Positions 1-12,178 of a stretch of 64,000 nucleotides of DNA are shown piece after piece. Origin of the DNA: Caenorhabditis elegans (lineage: Eukaryota > Nematoda > Chromadorea > Rhabditida > Rhabditidae); NCBI RefSeq assembly GCF_000002985.6, contig NC_003281.10, positions 372,001 through 436,000 on the forward strand, written 5' to 3'. Position 1 is the first letter of the stretch, and each line of letters begins with the position of its first letter. Made by a program: the position numbers and the translations under genes. The notes under the pieces were generated by a model. That model was not told the origin of the DNA. It did no database searches and saw nothing but the letters and a program-made list of their open reading frames with translations.

Positions 1-51
1 GAAACGGTAGGGCTCCATTATTTGAGGTCTTCGGTGTACCATACATTTTAG

Positions 52-3000
52 AATTCAACTATGCAAGGAGCTTTCCGACTTGGTTCCGGTGTTTTTCAAC
101 GTGAAGACCCTTAACGATCTGCTCTCCACTGCACCCGGATCTACTACAAGTGATTTTTAGTTTTTCTAGCGTGACCGATAATTCCCAATGCTTCCAGTGT
201 CCTCCCGAAAGAATCTCGCGTCGGTGACAGAATCCACGTGCCTCCGCCTGATGCATACGTATGCCACGGAGTTCGGACAGGCGACACGTAACTACTGTGT
301 TCGTGTCTTCCCCAACCCATCACGAGTCGATTCGTCGAATTTGAATCCCCAAGAGTTTTGGAATAACGGAGTGCAGATGGTCTGCTTGAACTATCAGACG
401 CCGGGGTTGATGATGGATCTGCAGGTAAGAAGCATGCCGGCTGCAGTTGCCGAATTTTTAACAGCGGCGCATTGGTTTCTGAACACTAAAACCTCTCTTC
501 CAGGAAGGAAAATTCTCGGACAACGGGGGATGTGGTTACGTGTTGAAGCCTCAAGTTATGAAGGACGATATGTTCGTCCCATCCGACCGGGTTCCAACTT
601 CCCCGCAGATCCTCCACCTCCGAATTCTATCCGGTCAACAGCTGCCACGTCCACGTGGCTCAAATGCGAAAGGGGACAGTGCTGATCCGTTTGTCGTCGT
701 AGAAGTGTTCGGATTGCCCGGAGACTGTGCCGAGGAGCGCACAAGAACAGTTAGGAATGATAGTAAGTTTTTCGGATTTTTCGGATTTAAAATTTTCGAC
801 ACACCTATACCTTCCAGGCATCAACCCATCCTTCGACGAGTCCTTCCAATTCCAAGTCTCCGTACCCGAGCTCGCGTTGGTCCGATTCCTTGTCCTCGAC
901 GATGACTACATCGGAGACGACTTCATCGGTCAATACACAATTCCATTCGAATGCCTACAACCTGGATATCGGCATATCTATCTGCTGAATAATGAAGGTG
1001 ACCCGTTGGAGCATGCCACGTTGTTTGTCCACGTGGCGATTACGAATCGACGTGGCGGTGGTAAGGCGAAGAAGCGTGGAATGTCGGTGAAGCGGAAGAA
1101 CTCGAGGATCTCGTCGGGGATGAAACTGGTTGGGATTAAAAGTGTCGATGATCAGTTTAAGGTGAGTTTTATTAAAAACGATCCCTAGAGCTTGAAGTTG
1201 AGGTAAAGGACAGAGCTGAGAGCGGCTGGTAAGTCGTTTGGTAGAGCAAGTGTGAACTTTTCACTGTATCAGGATATGTCAATTTAAGAGTAGTTATAAA
1301 ATTTTGTTAGGTTGGTCCTTGGGACACTTCGTAGTTCTTGAACGTGTGCCCAGGTTTTTATCGATTTTTCTGAATGACTAGTTTAAGGTACAGTCTACTC
1401 AACTGAAGTAACAATTTTCTCAAACACTGAAAAGTTCATACTTGATCTACCAGCTGACTTACCAGTCGCATAGCCCTGGTACCAGACACTAAATTTCCAA
1501 CAACCCCCTCCCCTCTTCTAGGTCGCCGTTGTCCCTCTCGCCGAGTCAACAGCGATCCGCAACCGTCTCGAGAACGCAATGATCGACTGGCAGGAGGAGT
1601 GCGGTCTGGGACCCGCTGGGACAATTCGTCAAGGCATTCGACTCATCCACTCGAGGATGATCACGTTAGCTGTTAATTGTGAGTCAATATTTAATGCTCA
1701 CTATCAGGAAACTTTTAAAAATATCGATTTTTAGCATCCCCACCACCATCGCCAACAACTTCTTCTGCGGAGAGCTCAGTTACTCCATTATTTATCATTG
1801 ATAGTGATGAGCATGGGGTGAGTTGGTAGAAAACAATTTTGCACATTGAGCCATTAAGTGGGAGGAGCATAAAACTCTTTGTAGTTTGTAGTCTTGTCTA
1901 TGATCTCAGCTAGGATCATTTCTCCTTTTTGTAGACCTTTTTTTTCAAGCGATTTTTCACGTGGTGTCAGGCTGTCCTATCACGGTTTGAACAACAAAAA
2001 TGCGGGAATTTTTTACCCAGAAAAATGTGACATCAGCCACAGTCTCCTCGTCATCGAAAGCGCACAAGAGGCAGCTTACTGGCGCGTTTCGCGTTTTTGC
2101 TGGCGCATTTTGTGGATTTCTCCGAAATTCAGAAATTAAGCGGAAAATAGGCTAGAATTCCAAAATTACAGCCCCGCCTCTTTTGATAATTATCTTCAGG
2201 ATGAAGAAGATGATCGCGAAGGTGGGTGACTTGAAATATACAAGAAAAATATGATATCTTCATAGAAACACAGTTTTTATCGTTGACTTTTTAATATCTC
2301 TACTCACAGCGCCTCAAATCGGGAGAGTTGTGAAAATCGAGAATTGAAAAGTCCAACGGAGCGCGCTTGCACACTTTTACGGTATTAAATGAATTTTACG
2401 CGAAATTTCGCGATTATTCGAGTTTTCAAGATGAAATTTGGAAAAAATAATTAAATATTGGGACTATTATTGCTTTAAAAAGTTTTAAAAAAACATTTTA
2501 TTGAACAAATTCAATATTTGGTTGATTTATCATTGATTTTCGAACCGATTAGAACAAGTTAACTCTATGACAAAATTTCTACGCGAAACAAATTTTTCAA
2601 GCATCAATATGCGTGATTCCAATTTTTAAACGTCAGCTTGATAGAAATAACACGGTTTCAAGTCTTGAAATTGCTCAAAAATGCCCAAATCAACGGAAAC
2701 TGTTTAGTTGGCAGTTGATCTTCACTAAACCAACACTAAATGTTCAGATCAAATCAAAACTTGTTTATCATTTGAAAAAACATTTTTGAATCATTGTTCC
2801 TCACAAAAATCAGATGATAAGTAGTATAGCATGATGAGAATCCATATGATTCTTCATATGCGCATAACTATAGATACTGTAACTTCGACAACTCCTATCT
2901 TCTCAGAGAGGCAAGATATCAAAAAGTGATTAACTAAGAAATTGTAGAACATATTAAAAACTATAATAATTAATTAAAATCATGTGTTTATCTTTCAAGA

Positions 3001-5458
3001 TGAGGGAGTTAGAGCAGCCAGTAGAATAACAAAAAGTATGCAATATAAATGTAAGTCTAACTCCCCCATCTTGAAAGATAAAAACGTAGGTTAAATTGAA
3101 TATCATAGTTTTTGATGTGCTCTACAAGTTTTCAGTTGATTACTTTTTGGTATCTCATCTCTCCGAGTAGATATGAGTTGTCGAAGTTAAGGTATCTAGA
3201 GCCGTAGAGGGTAGGAAGAACCTGATGGTTCCTTATTAAGGAAAAGAAAATATAACACGAAACTTTAAAAAAAATGTTAATTTTATCATTTGTGTAAGTA
3301 TTTGAGCCATTTTTAAGGAAAATTGGAGAGCAACACTTACATAAGAAACTTGGCGTGTCATAGATCACTTGGTAGATTGGAACATTGAAATTTGATCAGA
3401 ACTATTTGTATTTTTAGTGATTTTGCTTGATTTATAGCTTTATTCTATTGAAATCTTTGATTTCATAAAAGTTTTTAAACCAATTTTGCAAGATTTCCCT
3501 TGATAAATGTTGCTTTACTTTTTTATCGATTTCGTTGTAAAGAAAAATCATTTTTCGGTGTTATCAGTCAAATTAATGACTAAAACTCTTTAAAAAGATT
3601 CAAACTAATAATAAAAATTCTAAAATTAAACATTTATGCAATAAATTGCTCTAAAATCAATTTTTATTTGCAAAATTCTGTTTTTGGTCAAAAAAAAATT
3701 TCAGATTCGCCGAAATTCAGAGCTCATTTCGAGCTTATTTGGGGAAAAATTTATGTTAAAATGAAGTAAATCGCATCGCGAACAGTCTCTGGGCGGTCCC
3801 GCTTGTTGAAAATTGCTTTAAAATCCCTAAAATCCAGCAGAAACGCGATATTTTACTGTTTTTCTATACATTAATTCCAATTCGTGCGACGTCTGCAGCA
3901 AACGCGCTCCCGCGCCAAAACCACTTTTTTCGCTCTTTTCTCCCTATTTGAGGCGCTGTGGCTACTCCTCCTTCAGTTTTTGACCAAATTTTCTCTTTTC
4001 ATGGTCTTTCATTTCATTTTGTGCTAATAACCAAATGTTCTAATAACCAAAAGTTCGAAATATGCGAAAAAATTCGTTTCAACGCTAAAAACGACGAAGT
4101 TTATTTTTCAACACTAAAAAAATTCACTCCCTCCCCCGGCTGCGCCAAGGTGTCAGCAAGTGCGCCCCAGCCCAATTCGACGTCGAGGAGACTGTGTCAG
4201 CACGTTCTTAACCATGCAAAATGTGTTGAGAGGTATGTGTTTCTTCTCCCGCATTTTTTGTAGATCTACGTAGATCAAGCCGAAATAAAACACTCTGACA
4301 CCACGTGATTTTTTAAGACCTCGTTAAACAATTTTCGACGACAGATACAGTTACAACTTGGGAGTACAAAAAATCGGCCAAACTCGAAAGTTTGCGCTGA
4401 ATCCAATTTTTTCACTCTCAGCCCTCTAAGACATGCCTACCTTACAGTATCCGGCGATTGTCACAATGGGAACACTTCCGGATCAACTTCAGCGATCATT
4501 CAACAAGTTGAAGAATCTCATTGCACACTGTGTTACAACACTTTCTCAGTCGGATCAGTTGCTTTCAAAGGTTAGTTGGATTTATCCAATTGGTTAGTAA
4601 GGGGGCCTGAAAATTGTTAGAGTTTTTACAAAAATTTAGTTTTTGGCGAAGTTAGAAAAAAAAATTTCAAGTTTTAAATTTTAACCCCCTACAACTTTGT
4701 TCATTTTTGGCTTAAAATTTTCAAGATTTTTGTTTCTAAAATTCACACAAATTGGCAAATCGGCAAACTGGAAAATTGCCGGAATTGGAAAAATCCGGAA
4801 AATCGGCAAACCGGCAAGCCGGTAAATTGCCGGAATTGAAAATTTCCGGACAATCAGCAACCTGACAATTTGCCGAAAATGATAATTTCCGGCTGTAAAA
4901 TTTTAGTTTCAAATTTGAGCAAAAACCACAATTTTTTTTAAATTTTTCCAGATCGAGGACTCAATTCGTCGAATTTCGGAATGCCACGAAGAACTATCAA
5001 AATTATGTGCGGAGGCGGGGCTTAAGGGACAGAAAGCAACACGTGCCGCAGAGAATTTCACGTGGAATTTGAGATTATTAAAAGCTCAGCTGAATTTGAT
5101 GAATAAATCGCAGGAAGAGGCGCAGGATGTCGTTACCCAGGTAACGTTTGTGGGTGTAGCCTAAAGTGGGCGGGGCCTATTAGGCTATCATTATTGTAGA
5201 TGCGTTTAAAATTAAATAAGCTTTCATTTAAGTGTAATCATGGCTAGGCCCGCAGATTTCTGGATAGTTACAAGCCGGGAGTACACTAAATAGGCACGCT
5301 TTTAGTAATAAAAATTTTTAAATAAAAAATTGCCAATTTTTCAGGTATTCGACACGGGCGGTGTGCTCGGAGTACTATCTCAAAAGCTGATCATTCGGAA
5401 AAATGGCCGGAGATTTTCACGTGTCATCGCGGATCCCGTTAAGGACTCGGTTCTTTAA
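52..5458 (+). CDS. pll-1: phospholipase C-like protein (PLL-1), C-terminal part
   Basis: The last ten exons of a PLC-family gene are present; the 5' part lies upstream of the window. Exons by splice signal and phase: 52-149, 198-424, 504-762, 818-1161, 1522-1678, 1735-1817, 2200-2221, 4431-4570, 4952-5140, 5345-5458 (TAA), about 543 residues. Exons 1-3 encode the second half of the PLC Y box (KELSDLVPVF, RVDSSNLNPQEFWNNGVQ, GCGYVLKP). Exons 3-4 encode a C2 domain (HLRILSGQQL, DPFVVVEV, FDESFQFQV, LDDDYIGDDFIGQ). The rest is a charged tail predicted helical. The family hydrolyses PIP2 or, in the PLC-like branch, binds inositol phosphates without catalysis. The X box with the catalytic histidines is outside the window, so catalysis cannot be judged. 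The symbol rests on pll-1 being, from memory, the chromosome III PLC-like gene of C. elegans. Intron 7 is 2.2 kb and repeat-rich. The exon 8 acceptor is weak (CTCTAAG) and was chosen to keep phase. AATAAA is at 5542. Confidence 0.85.
1958..2035. repeat. one arm of the CACGTGGTGTCAG palindromic repeat
   Basis: In pll-1 intron 6. It begins CACGTGGTGTCAGGCTGTCC and continues to a GCGGGAATTTTTT block. The same arm recurs at 31, 48.7, 50.4 and 60.5 kb. The second arm is not recognisable here, so this looks like a half element. Confidence 0.6.
2871..3198. repeat. palindromic element in pll-1 intron 7
   Basis: The left arm (TAGATACTGTAACTTCGACA...) pairs with the right arm ending ...GTCGAAGTTAAGGTATCTA. 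Inner segments (CTTTCAAGATGAGGGAGTTAGA against TCTAACTCCCCCATCTTGAAAG) pair as well, giving a long imperfect hairpin. It has no coding capacity and is probably a MITE-type palindrome. Confidence 0.7.
4195..4307. repeat. half copy of the CACGTGGTGTCAG palindromic repeat
   Basis: It runs from GTCAGCACGTTCTTAACCATG to CTGACACCACGTG, just upstream of pll-1 exon 8. It includes the family core CCCGCATTTTTTGTAGATC. It is the opposite arm to the copy at 1,958. Confidence 0.65.
4741..4900. repeat. GCAAATTGCCGGAAA palindromic repeat cluster
   Basis: Alternating CGGCAAA/TTTGCCG and CCGGAAA blocks in pll-1 intron 8. The family is common in C. elegans and is also seen here at 6.4, 6.9, 9.5-9.9, 32.9 and 63.2-63.6 kb. 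Confidence 0.7.
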
Positions 5459-6011
5459 AATTATTGATTTTTTGATTTTTTTTTGTGCATTTACATTTTT
5501 TGAAAATCGGAAAAATTTCAATGTGTGGTTCTTTCAAAAGCAATAAAAATATTATCGAATTTTAATTTTCGTGGAGCTCAGAAAACTATAATGTTACGCG
5601 AAACTTACAAAAATTGGTAACAAGTGGGGAGTACATCTCAATGGACACTCTTGAAACAGAATTGAAAATTTTCAAACTTAAAAAAGTCTTTAAATTACTA
5701 GTTGTAGTTGGAAGAATCGAAAAATTAGCTAAAAACCAAAAAAAAAAAGTTACAAAATGGGAGTACACCCAGATGGCCACTCTCAAAGTCGATAATTTTT
5801 TTTAATGACGTACAGTGCAGTTTTTTCCACTTCTACAGCTTTAAAGGGGGCGCCTTTACGCGTTATGGTTTTGCCTTTGTCTGAACATTTTGGAAAATGT
5901 TAGAAAATTCATGCAAACATTTAGAGTTAGTTAACCAAAAATCGAGAGTTTTTTTTTTCAAAAAATACTTTATTATAATTATATAAATACGACGTTCGTT
6001 ACAAATTTTGT
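5459..6011. other. intergenic region between convergent genes
   Basis: Holds the 3' end of pll-1 (AATAAA at 5542) and, on the other strand, a poly(A) signal for the GST gene (TTTATT at 5969-5974, i.e. AATAAA on -). A short family with the core GTTACAANNTGGGAGTACAC occurs at 5,615 and 5,749 in inverted context, with relatives at 4,349 and 5,268. No gene seen. Confidence 0.6.
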
Positions 6012-9000
6012 TCAATTTTTCCCATAAATGCCAAAATCATAATTCGGCACACCCATTGAAAAACTATCCAGGTAGGCTTTGTGATGGGTCAGCGGGCGGG
6101 ATGAGAATTTTATCTGGAATTAGATTTTTCAGAACTTCACCATATTTTTTCCCCAGTTTTTTTCAAAAAAAAATCGTGTTTGCAAAAACCTAATACCTCT
6201 GGCTGATTCTGCATTCTAGCAATATATGCTCCAATTTTCGGGTAATGAAGTCCTGGGAAATATCGGAATTGTGAGTTTGGAGACATTGTGAGCAGTTGGA
6301 GGCGTTCCAAGAATGGCCACATCAAATAGTCGGCGTATCCTGGTTGACGGCCTGGAAATGTAAAAAATTTAGTGGCTATTTGATGCACTCCCGGCTTGTA
6401 ACTGTGGATAGAATTAGGGGTGGACGAAAAACGATTTACTCCGGCTATTGGCAAACCGGCCAAAACTGTCGGAATTGAAAATTTCCGGCAGATCGGCAAA
6501 TCGGCAATTTTTCAAAAATTACCTCCGTAAAAAGTGTCTCTGAGCAAATTCTCCGAATTCCTTAGCGCACTGTGAACATTCATGTCGTTTTGTCGTTGAG
6601 CCTGTGGATTATTGGAACTACCGTAGAATTCGAATAACGCGTTCATTATCTGAAATGGGTAGCTTTTAGAAAACTAGGAAATATAGAAAAAAAAACAAAT
6701 CGAATGTTTCGAACTCACTATCAAAGTTGAATTTTCCTTTGTTTTTCAAAAAAAAAGTTTCAGTTTTTTTTCATCGAAGTTTTTCCAAATATCGACAATA
6801 AGAGTATCAAAATGTAAGAACAAGAAAAAAATTTCAAAAAATTTTTATAAGGACTTTTTATAAGGAAAAAAAGGTGTACTTTGTAGCAGGGGATTGTTGG
6901 CAACTGCCGTTCGGCAAACTTGCCGTTTGCCGGTTTGCCGATTTGCCAGAAAATATCATTTCCGGTAATTTGCTGGTTTGCCGGAAATTTCATTTCTGGC
7001 AATTTGCCGGTTTGCCGGAAAATTTTTTTTCTAAAAATTCCAAAAAAAGGCAAAACCACGATTTGCGGGAAATTTCCAATTCCGGCAGTTTTCCGTTTTG
7101 CCGGACATTTTTTCCGCCTGTTATTGTATTCGTACTGTAGGAATACTGTAGGACTACAGTAATTTCAGATAACGTTCAATAAACTTCAGAAAAGTATTAG
7201 AAAGTTGTGGAAAATTCCAAAAATCTTCGAAAACTTTTAGAAGTTTGAATAAACGTGTGGAAACTTCTGGAAAGTTCTTAAAACTTTAAAAAATCATGAA
7301 ATTTGTTGAAAAATGTCTGGAAACTTTAGGAAAGTTTGTGAAGTGTCAAAAAACTGTAAGAAAAAAATCGTAGAAATTTTGAAAAAAAACTTTCCAATGT
7401 GAATAATCAAATTTAAAAGAAGAAAATATAACGTTCCAAAACTTTAAGAAAAAAAAATGTGTTTAAAACATTTCCGACCGGAAAATTAGGATTTCCATAG
7501 ATTTTTGAGGAACAAAGTTTCAAAAACTAACCGGCGACAATCGTTCCACTAGAATTTTCTGGTGAGCTTTCTCATATGCATCTCGTGGCAAAATAGTGTT
7601 AGTTGGGAATAGTTCATCAAGGTATTCAACAATGACATTCGATTCCCACACAACTTTTCCATTAATTTCAAGTGCTGGAACTCTTCCGATTGGTGACTTG
7701 GGAAGGTACCAATTGGGACTTCTATCCGGATTTACATTTACTACTTCTACTCTGAAATTTGGTAATTTTTAGAATTTTAGGAATGCTTTGAGACTTTTAT
7801 AACAAAACTAAATGTCGATTTGGTGAAAAAAAAATATTAGAATAAAAATGTTGCTCCAAAACTGGATATTTGCAAACTTTTCATATTTTTTAAAATGTGA
7901 AAGGTGGGCAAACGTTCTGCAATTTTATCTTTTAATTTCTAGAAAAATGCTAGATGTTTCCTGAGATTTTTGACAGTTTCAAAAATGTCATAATTCCAAA
8001 AATTCCAAAATGTCAAAACTGCAAAAAAATTTTGTCGAAAATTACACTTTTCTGGGAAAAAAATTTAATTTGAAGGAGAAGTACCGTCCAGAGGTGGGCG
8101 GATATTTTTCGGATATTTTCTAATAATGAATTTATCAATAAGTATTGATGTAGTTATTCTGGAAGAAATGTATCCGAACCAAAGAGTAACTATTAAGCAA
8201 CATTTTAATATGATAAAACCTAGAGAAATTCCACAAGTTTTCCTTACCGAGACCTTAAAACTTATTAGCCGAGCAACATCGGATATCGGATATTACGGAT
8301 ATTACGGATATCGGATAATGGACTTGCATATTGTTTATACAGAAAACTTGTAGAATTTTTCTAGGTTTTATCATATTAAAATGTTGCTTAATAGTTACTT
8401 TTTTGTTCGGATACATTTGTTCCAGAATAACTACATCAATACTTATTGATAAATTCATTATTAGAAAATATCCGAAAAAAATATCCGCCCACCTCTGGTA
8501 CCGTCTGTGGGTTTTTGTATTAAATAATAAAACAACGTCCTAATAAACCGAAAAAAACTGTGAAATAATTTATAGAACTTTTCTAAATTTTTTTCAATTT
8601 TTCAACAAAAAAAAAGGCTGTGACGTCATTTATGACATTTTTTGTGTTTTTTCTTGGTTTTATAATTTTCAACACAATTTGCCAATTTTTCAGGCGTTTT
8701 TTTCCGTAAGAAAACTTGGCAATCGGAAAGAAACTTGCCGAAACTCTAAAATTTACCTAAAAATCGATTATTTAACGATTATTTATTCCCGCATTTTTGA
8801 TAGATCAAACTGTAACCAGGCCACGTGAAAACATTCAAAATCAATACATCTAAAATTTTATAACAAAACAAAAAACTAACGGAATATTCTTCTTGGCCAA
8901 ATAGATCAATACTCTCTGTGCATATGGACAAAACCGCATACTATATAATCGATAATTGCCAGGTGTCAACGGAGGTTCGATACTACCCGGATGTAACGTT

Positions 9001-9298
9001 GGAGAGTTTAAACCACGTATATTTGAGCCGACACTTGAATATGAGCTGAATCGAATCGGAACTGCAGCCGATGATGGAGATGATCCTGGCGGTGGAACTG
9101 ATCGATATGATACAAATAGTTTTTCGTGGGGGTTGTAGGCTGGCTGCTGGGGTGGCTGGAAATCGAGCTGAGTTGAATTTTGAAGCAAAAAAATGTAATG
9201 CGTACCTGATAAGCCTGATCAATTGCTACACTTGCTAGTTGGGTGAGGAATTGCATACATAGTGCCGCCGACGTGGAACAATTCCCAGGTAGGACCAT
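6012..9298 (-). CDS. omega-class glutathione S-transferase with N-terminal extension
   Basis: Five exons on the minus strand: 9298-9206, 9155-8881, 7751-7532, 6649-6523 and 6351-6197, plus a last exon 6113-6012 (TGA), all phase-consistent; about 323 residues. From about residue 98 it is a glutathione transferase. [11 protein letters not shown] carries the cysteine typical of omega-class active sites. [19 protein letters not shown] is the glutathione-binding strand with the cis-Pro. [14 protein letters not shown] is the C-terminal helical domain. The family catalyses thiol transfer and dehydroascorbate reduction in the cytosol. The first ~95 residues are Pro/Ser/Gln-rich and absent from typical ~250-aa GSTOs. 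The start ATG (9296-9298) follows an acceptor-like GTCCAG, but the same frame stays open upstream to 9,377 after another CTTCAG acceptor, so a longer form is possible. Intron 2 carries a MITE and intron 3 GCCGGAAA repeats. Which C. elegans gsto-like gene this is cannot be told from the sequence. Confidence 0.85.
6880..7110. repeat. GCAAATTGCCGGAAA palindromic repeat cluster
   Basis: In the GST intron. At least six alternations of TTTGCCG and CCGGAAATTT. The open frames across it (rich in AGLPICRK-type peptides) are an effect of the repeat. Confidence 0.75.
8089..8497. mobile_element. hAT-type palindromic MITE with perfect 8-bp TSD
   Basis: The 409-bp element begins CAGAGGTGGGCGGATATTTT and ends with its reverse complement (ATATCCGCCCACCTCTG). 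It is nearly palindromic throughout, centring on GGATATCGGATATTACGG repeats near 8,300. It is flanked on both sides by GTACCGTC (8081-8088 and 8498-8505). CAGAGGTGGG-type ends plus an 8-bp duplication are the hAT hallmark. It lies in GST intron 2 and carries no transposase. Confidence 0.92.
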
Positions 9299-11250
9299 CT
9301 GGACATTGAAAAAATTAAATTTATTCAGCAAATTACGGGCATCAAATTCTTTCCAAAGTTGTGAACGTTTTCCGATACTGAAGTGAGTAAGAAATAATCA
9401 AAAATTGGAAATCAGGAACCAGGAATTATTAATAGCATAATTCAGTTGTTTTTGTTCGGCAAATTGGCAATTTGCCGGTTTGGTGATTTGCCCTTTGCCG
9501 GATATTAATTTGCCGGAAGCGGTTAGAGGGATTTTTGAAAGGAATGAAACATTTAAAACTGTGCATTTTTTTAAAAGATTTTCTTTAGATATTTTCATAG
9601 AATTTGCTTTCTTTTCAAAATAGATGCGTAAAATTTTGCCGATTAATTTTTTTTCTAGCAAATTCGGCAAATCGGCAATTTGCCGGAAATTTTCATTTTT
9701 GGCAAATTGCTGGTTTGCCAGAAATTTCCAATTCAGGCAATTTGCCAAAAATAAAATGCAAAACCTCAATTAGCCGAAAATTTTCGGCAATTGCAGTTTT
9801 TCTGAGAAATCAGCAATTTGCCGGTTTGCCTCTGTGCCGGAAATTTTCAATTCCGGCAATCTCTCAATTTGCCGTTTTGCCAATTTGCCGGAAATTTTTG
9901 ATTTCGGCAATCTGCCGATTTGCCGGAAAAAAGACCAATAGAACTTTTAGATGTCAGATTCCTTCGAAGACGCTAATTTTTTGAATATAGTATTATAGGA
10001 CCGAAAATATAGAAAACTGAAATCTGGAATTTGGTGTCGTACGAGCATTTTAGAGTCTGATAAAGCCTAAAAAAAAAGAAAAAAAATTTATTTTAGGATG
10101 AATAGATCTAGTCTTCCTCCTCGAAACTTCTTATATCCCCCAAAAAACAGCCAAAAGATCGAAAGGCGGCGGTATTGGGGCTAAGGGAACATGAAAGAAC
10201 AGCTAGCTGGAGATTTAGAGAGACAAAAACACTGGAGCAACATAAAGTGGCATGACAAGAGAGTTGGAGCACAGGCGGGAGCTCCCCCCGTCCTCCCGTG
10301 AACCTCAAGTGTTGTTATTTTCTGGAGAGAGACACACAGATTTGTGTGAGCAGGGAAAGACAGAGAGAGAGAGAGAGACACCTTCTTCAATATGTTCAGA
10401 TGTTTGTTCTTTGACCACCACTGCCGCCTTTTTGAAATAATATTTGTAGTTCTTTTGTAGAAAATGAGTTTTTGATGGCAGAAATTTGAATCCCTGTTTG
10501 CGCGGAAAATGACACAAAAACTTGATGAGCAATTTGGGTTGTCAAATTCTACCATTGAGCAGTTTTGCATATGATTTGGCAAGTGGTGCCAGAGTGTCTA
10601 ATTTCCGTTTGATCTACGTATATCTACAAAAAATGTGGTAGCTGTGATGCAGAGTTCTCAATTGATTGGGCAAAAAATGCCCGCATTGTAGATCAAACCG
10701 TAATGGGACAAACTGACACCACGTGATTTGGTTGAATTTGACTGCAATTGTTTAAAACTTGGCCAAAAACTTGAACAAACATCGACATCCAAATGTGCTC
10801 AGTGGGAATTTAGGGTGAGGTCAGATTTTGTGAATTTCACTAAAAAAATAATTGAAGAGCGAAATTTGTGAGTAAAATTCATTTTGGTTGGGGTTTACTG
10901 AAATTTTTGAAAAATTTAAGCAAAAAGGCAAAAACCGTGTAAAGACACGGAAATCGACATCACAAATTGCTCGGAAAAGTGATGTTTAACAAATTTTGCT
11001 AGGGATCCGCAGTGAAGAAAATTTCCAAATAAAATGTAAATAAATTGAAATTGACATCAAAATTCGCTAGGTCAAAAACTAGTGTTTAGAGCCAATTTTA
11101 CCGCAATTATTTCGAAATTTGAGCAAAAATCCTTTGGTATCAAAATTTTAGTTAGTGGTCAAAAAAATTGAGAAAATTGGAAAACTGAAATTGACATCAC
11201 ATTTTGCTCGGCGCGAATTCAATTTTTTAATAGAAATTGGGTATATCAAG
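9299..11250. other. upstream region of the GST gene, repeat-rich
   Basis: No convincing gene. 9,455-9,930 is GCCGGAAA palindromic repeat. 10,150-10,380 is purine-rich on + (GAGAGAGAGAGAG at 10,362), the kind of sequence seen at minus-strand C. elegans promoters and outrons, so the GST 5' end may lie here. From 10,787 a degenerate motif TTGACATCAAAATTTGCTCGG recurs at irregular spacing (also 10,960; 11,055; 11,195) and reappears beyond the LINE relic at 12,290 and 12,690. Confidence 0.45.
10582..10725. repeat. compact copy of the CACGTGGTGTCAG palindromic repeat
   Basis: Runs from TGGTGCCAGAGTGTCTAATT to GGGACAAACTGACACCACGTG, with both inverted arms (TTTGATCTACGTA and GCATTGTAGATCAAAC). Internal divergence suggests an old copy. 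Confidence 0.7.
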
Positions 11251-11257
11251 TTCCTAT

Positions 11258-12178
11258 ATAGAAAATTTTAATTTCAATAATCAAGTAGATGTTGTATTTT
11301 TTGATTACAGTAAGGCATTTGACAAAGTAAACCATTCACTCTTAATGCAAAAATTAATAAAGGCCGGGTTCAATTCTATGCTCATAGGCTGGGTGGACTC
11401 ATTCCTCTCCAACCGTACGTTCAAAGTAAAAGTGAACAATTCTCTATCTTCTGTTAGGAACGCCCCATGTGGTGTCCCCCAAGGGAGCGTACTTTCACCT
11501 ATACTTTTCGGCATATTTGCAAATGATCTTGGTGCAAACATTCCAAAAACTGTTAAATATATGCAGTACGCTGATGACCTCAAACTATATTGCTCTTTTG
11601 AAAAAACTAATTCCACAAATGATCTGCAGGAAGCGATCGATGTTATTTTAAATTGGTCCAACAATTCACTACTTTAGTTAAACCATGATAAAACCGTTTG
11701 CATAAGTTTAGGTAAACACCCCAAAACTCTAATATACAAGCTTGAGGACTCTATCATAAAGCGAGAATCTTTAGTGAGGAACCTCGGATTCTTCATTAAT
11801 AATAAATTGAATTTTGAAGAACACTGGCAAAAATCGATAAATAAGGCAAAATATTCCAGTTATAATGTTTTCAAATCGTTTCATTCAAACAACATAAAGT
11901 TAATGGTATTTCTATTTAAAACATTTATAAGACCTTTCCTTGAATACGGAATTCCGGTTACAAACCTCCTGAAAAAAGTATTGTTAAAGAAATAGAATCT
12001 GGCCAAAATTCCTTCACCCGAAAACTTATGTTTAGAATAGCTGGACGCGTGGTTAAAAGGACAGACAAAGACTACTTAAACTCAGCTGAAAGATCAAAAT
12101 TGTATGGTCTGAAGCTTCTAGAAGATAGAAGAAAGCTTTTAGAGAGTTTCTTTGAGCTACTTCCGACGTTCGTTTAGT
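11258..12178 (+). pseudogene. 5'-truncated non-LTR retrotransposon reverse transcriptase relic
   Basis: Shows RT motifs in order: FFDYSKAFDKVNH (block A), NAPCGVPQGSVLSPILF (block B), YADDLKLY (catalytic box at 11,567-11,578) and NLGFFINNKLNFEEHW. It is broken: TAG at 11,675-11,677 replaces a sense codon in the SLQLNHDKT-type motif. The frame then shifts near 11,965, after which KEIESGQNSFTRKLMFR and YGLKLLEDRRKLLESF continue in another frame to a stop at about 12,178. The endonuclease and ORF1 are missing. It resembles CR1/jockey-like (Sam-type) LINEs of C. elegans rather than RTE-1. Confidence 0.85.

Noticed and set aside
6760..7162. Frames of 80-99 codons with CRK/FAGLP peptides, also at 9.4-10.0, 32.9 and 63.4 kb
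   Set aside because: They are translations of GCCGGAAA palindromic repeats in introns or intergenic DNA.
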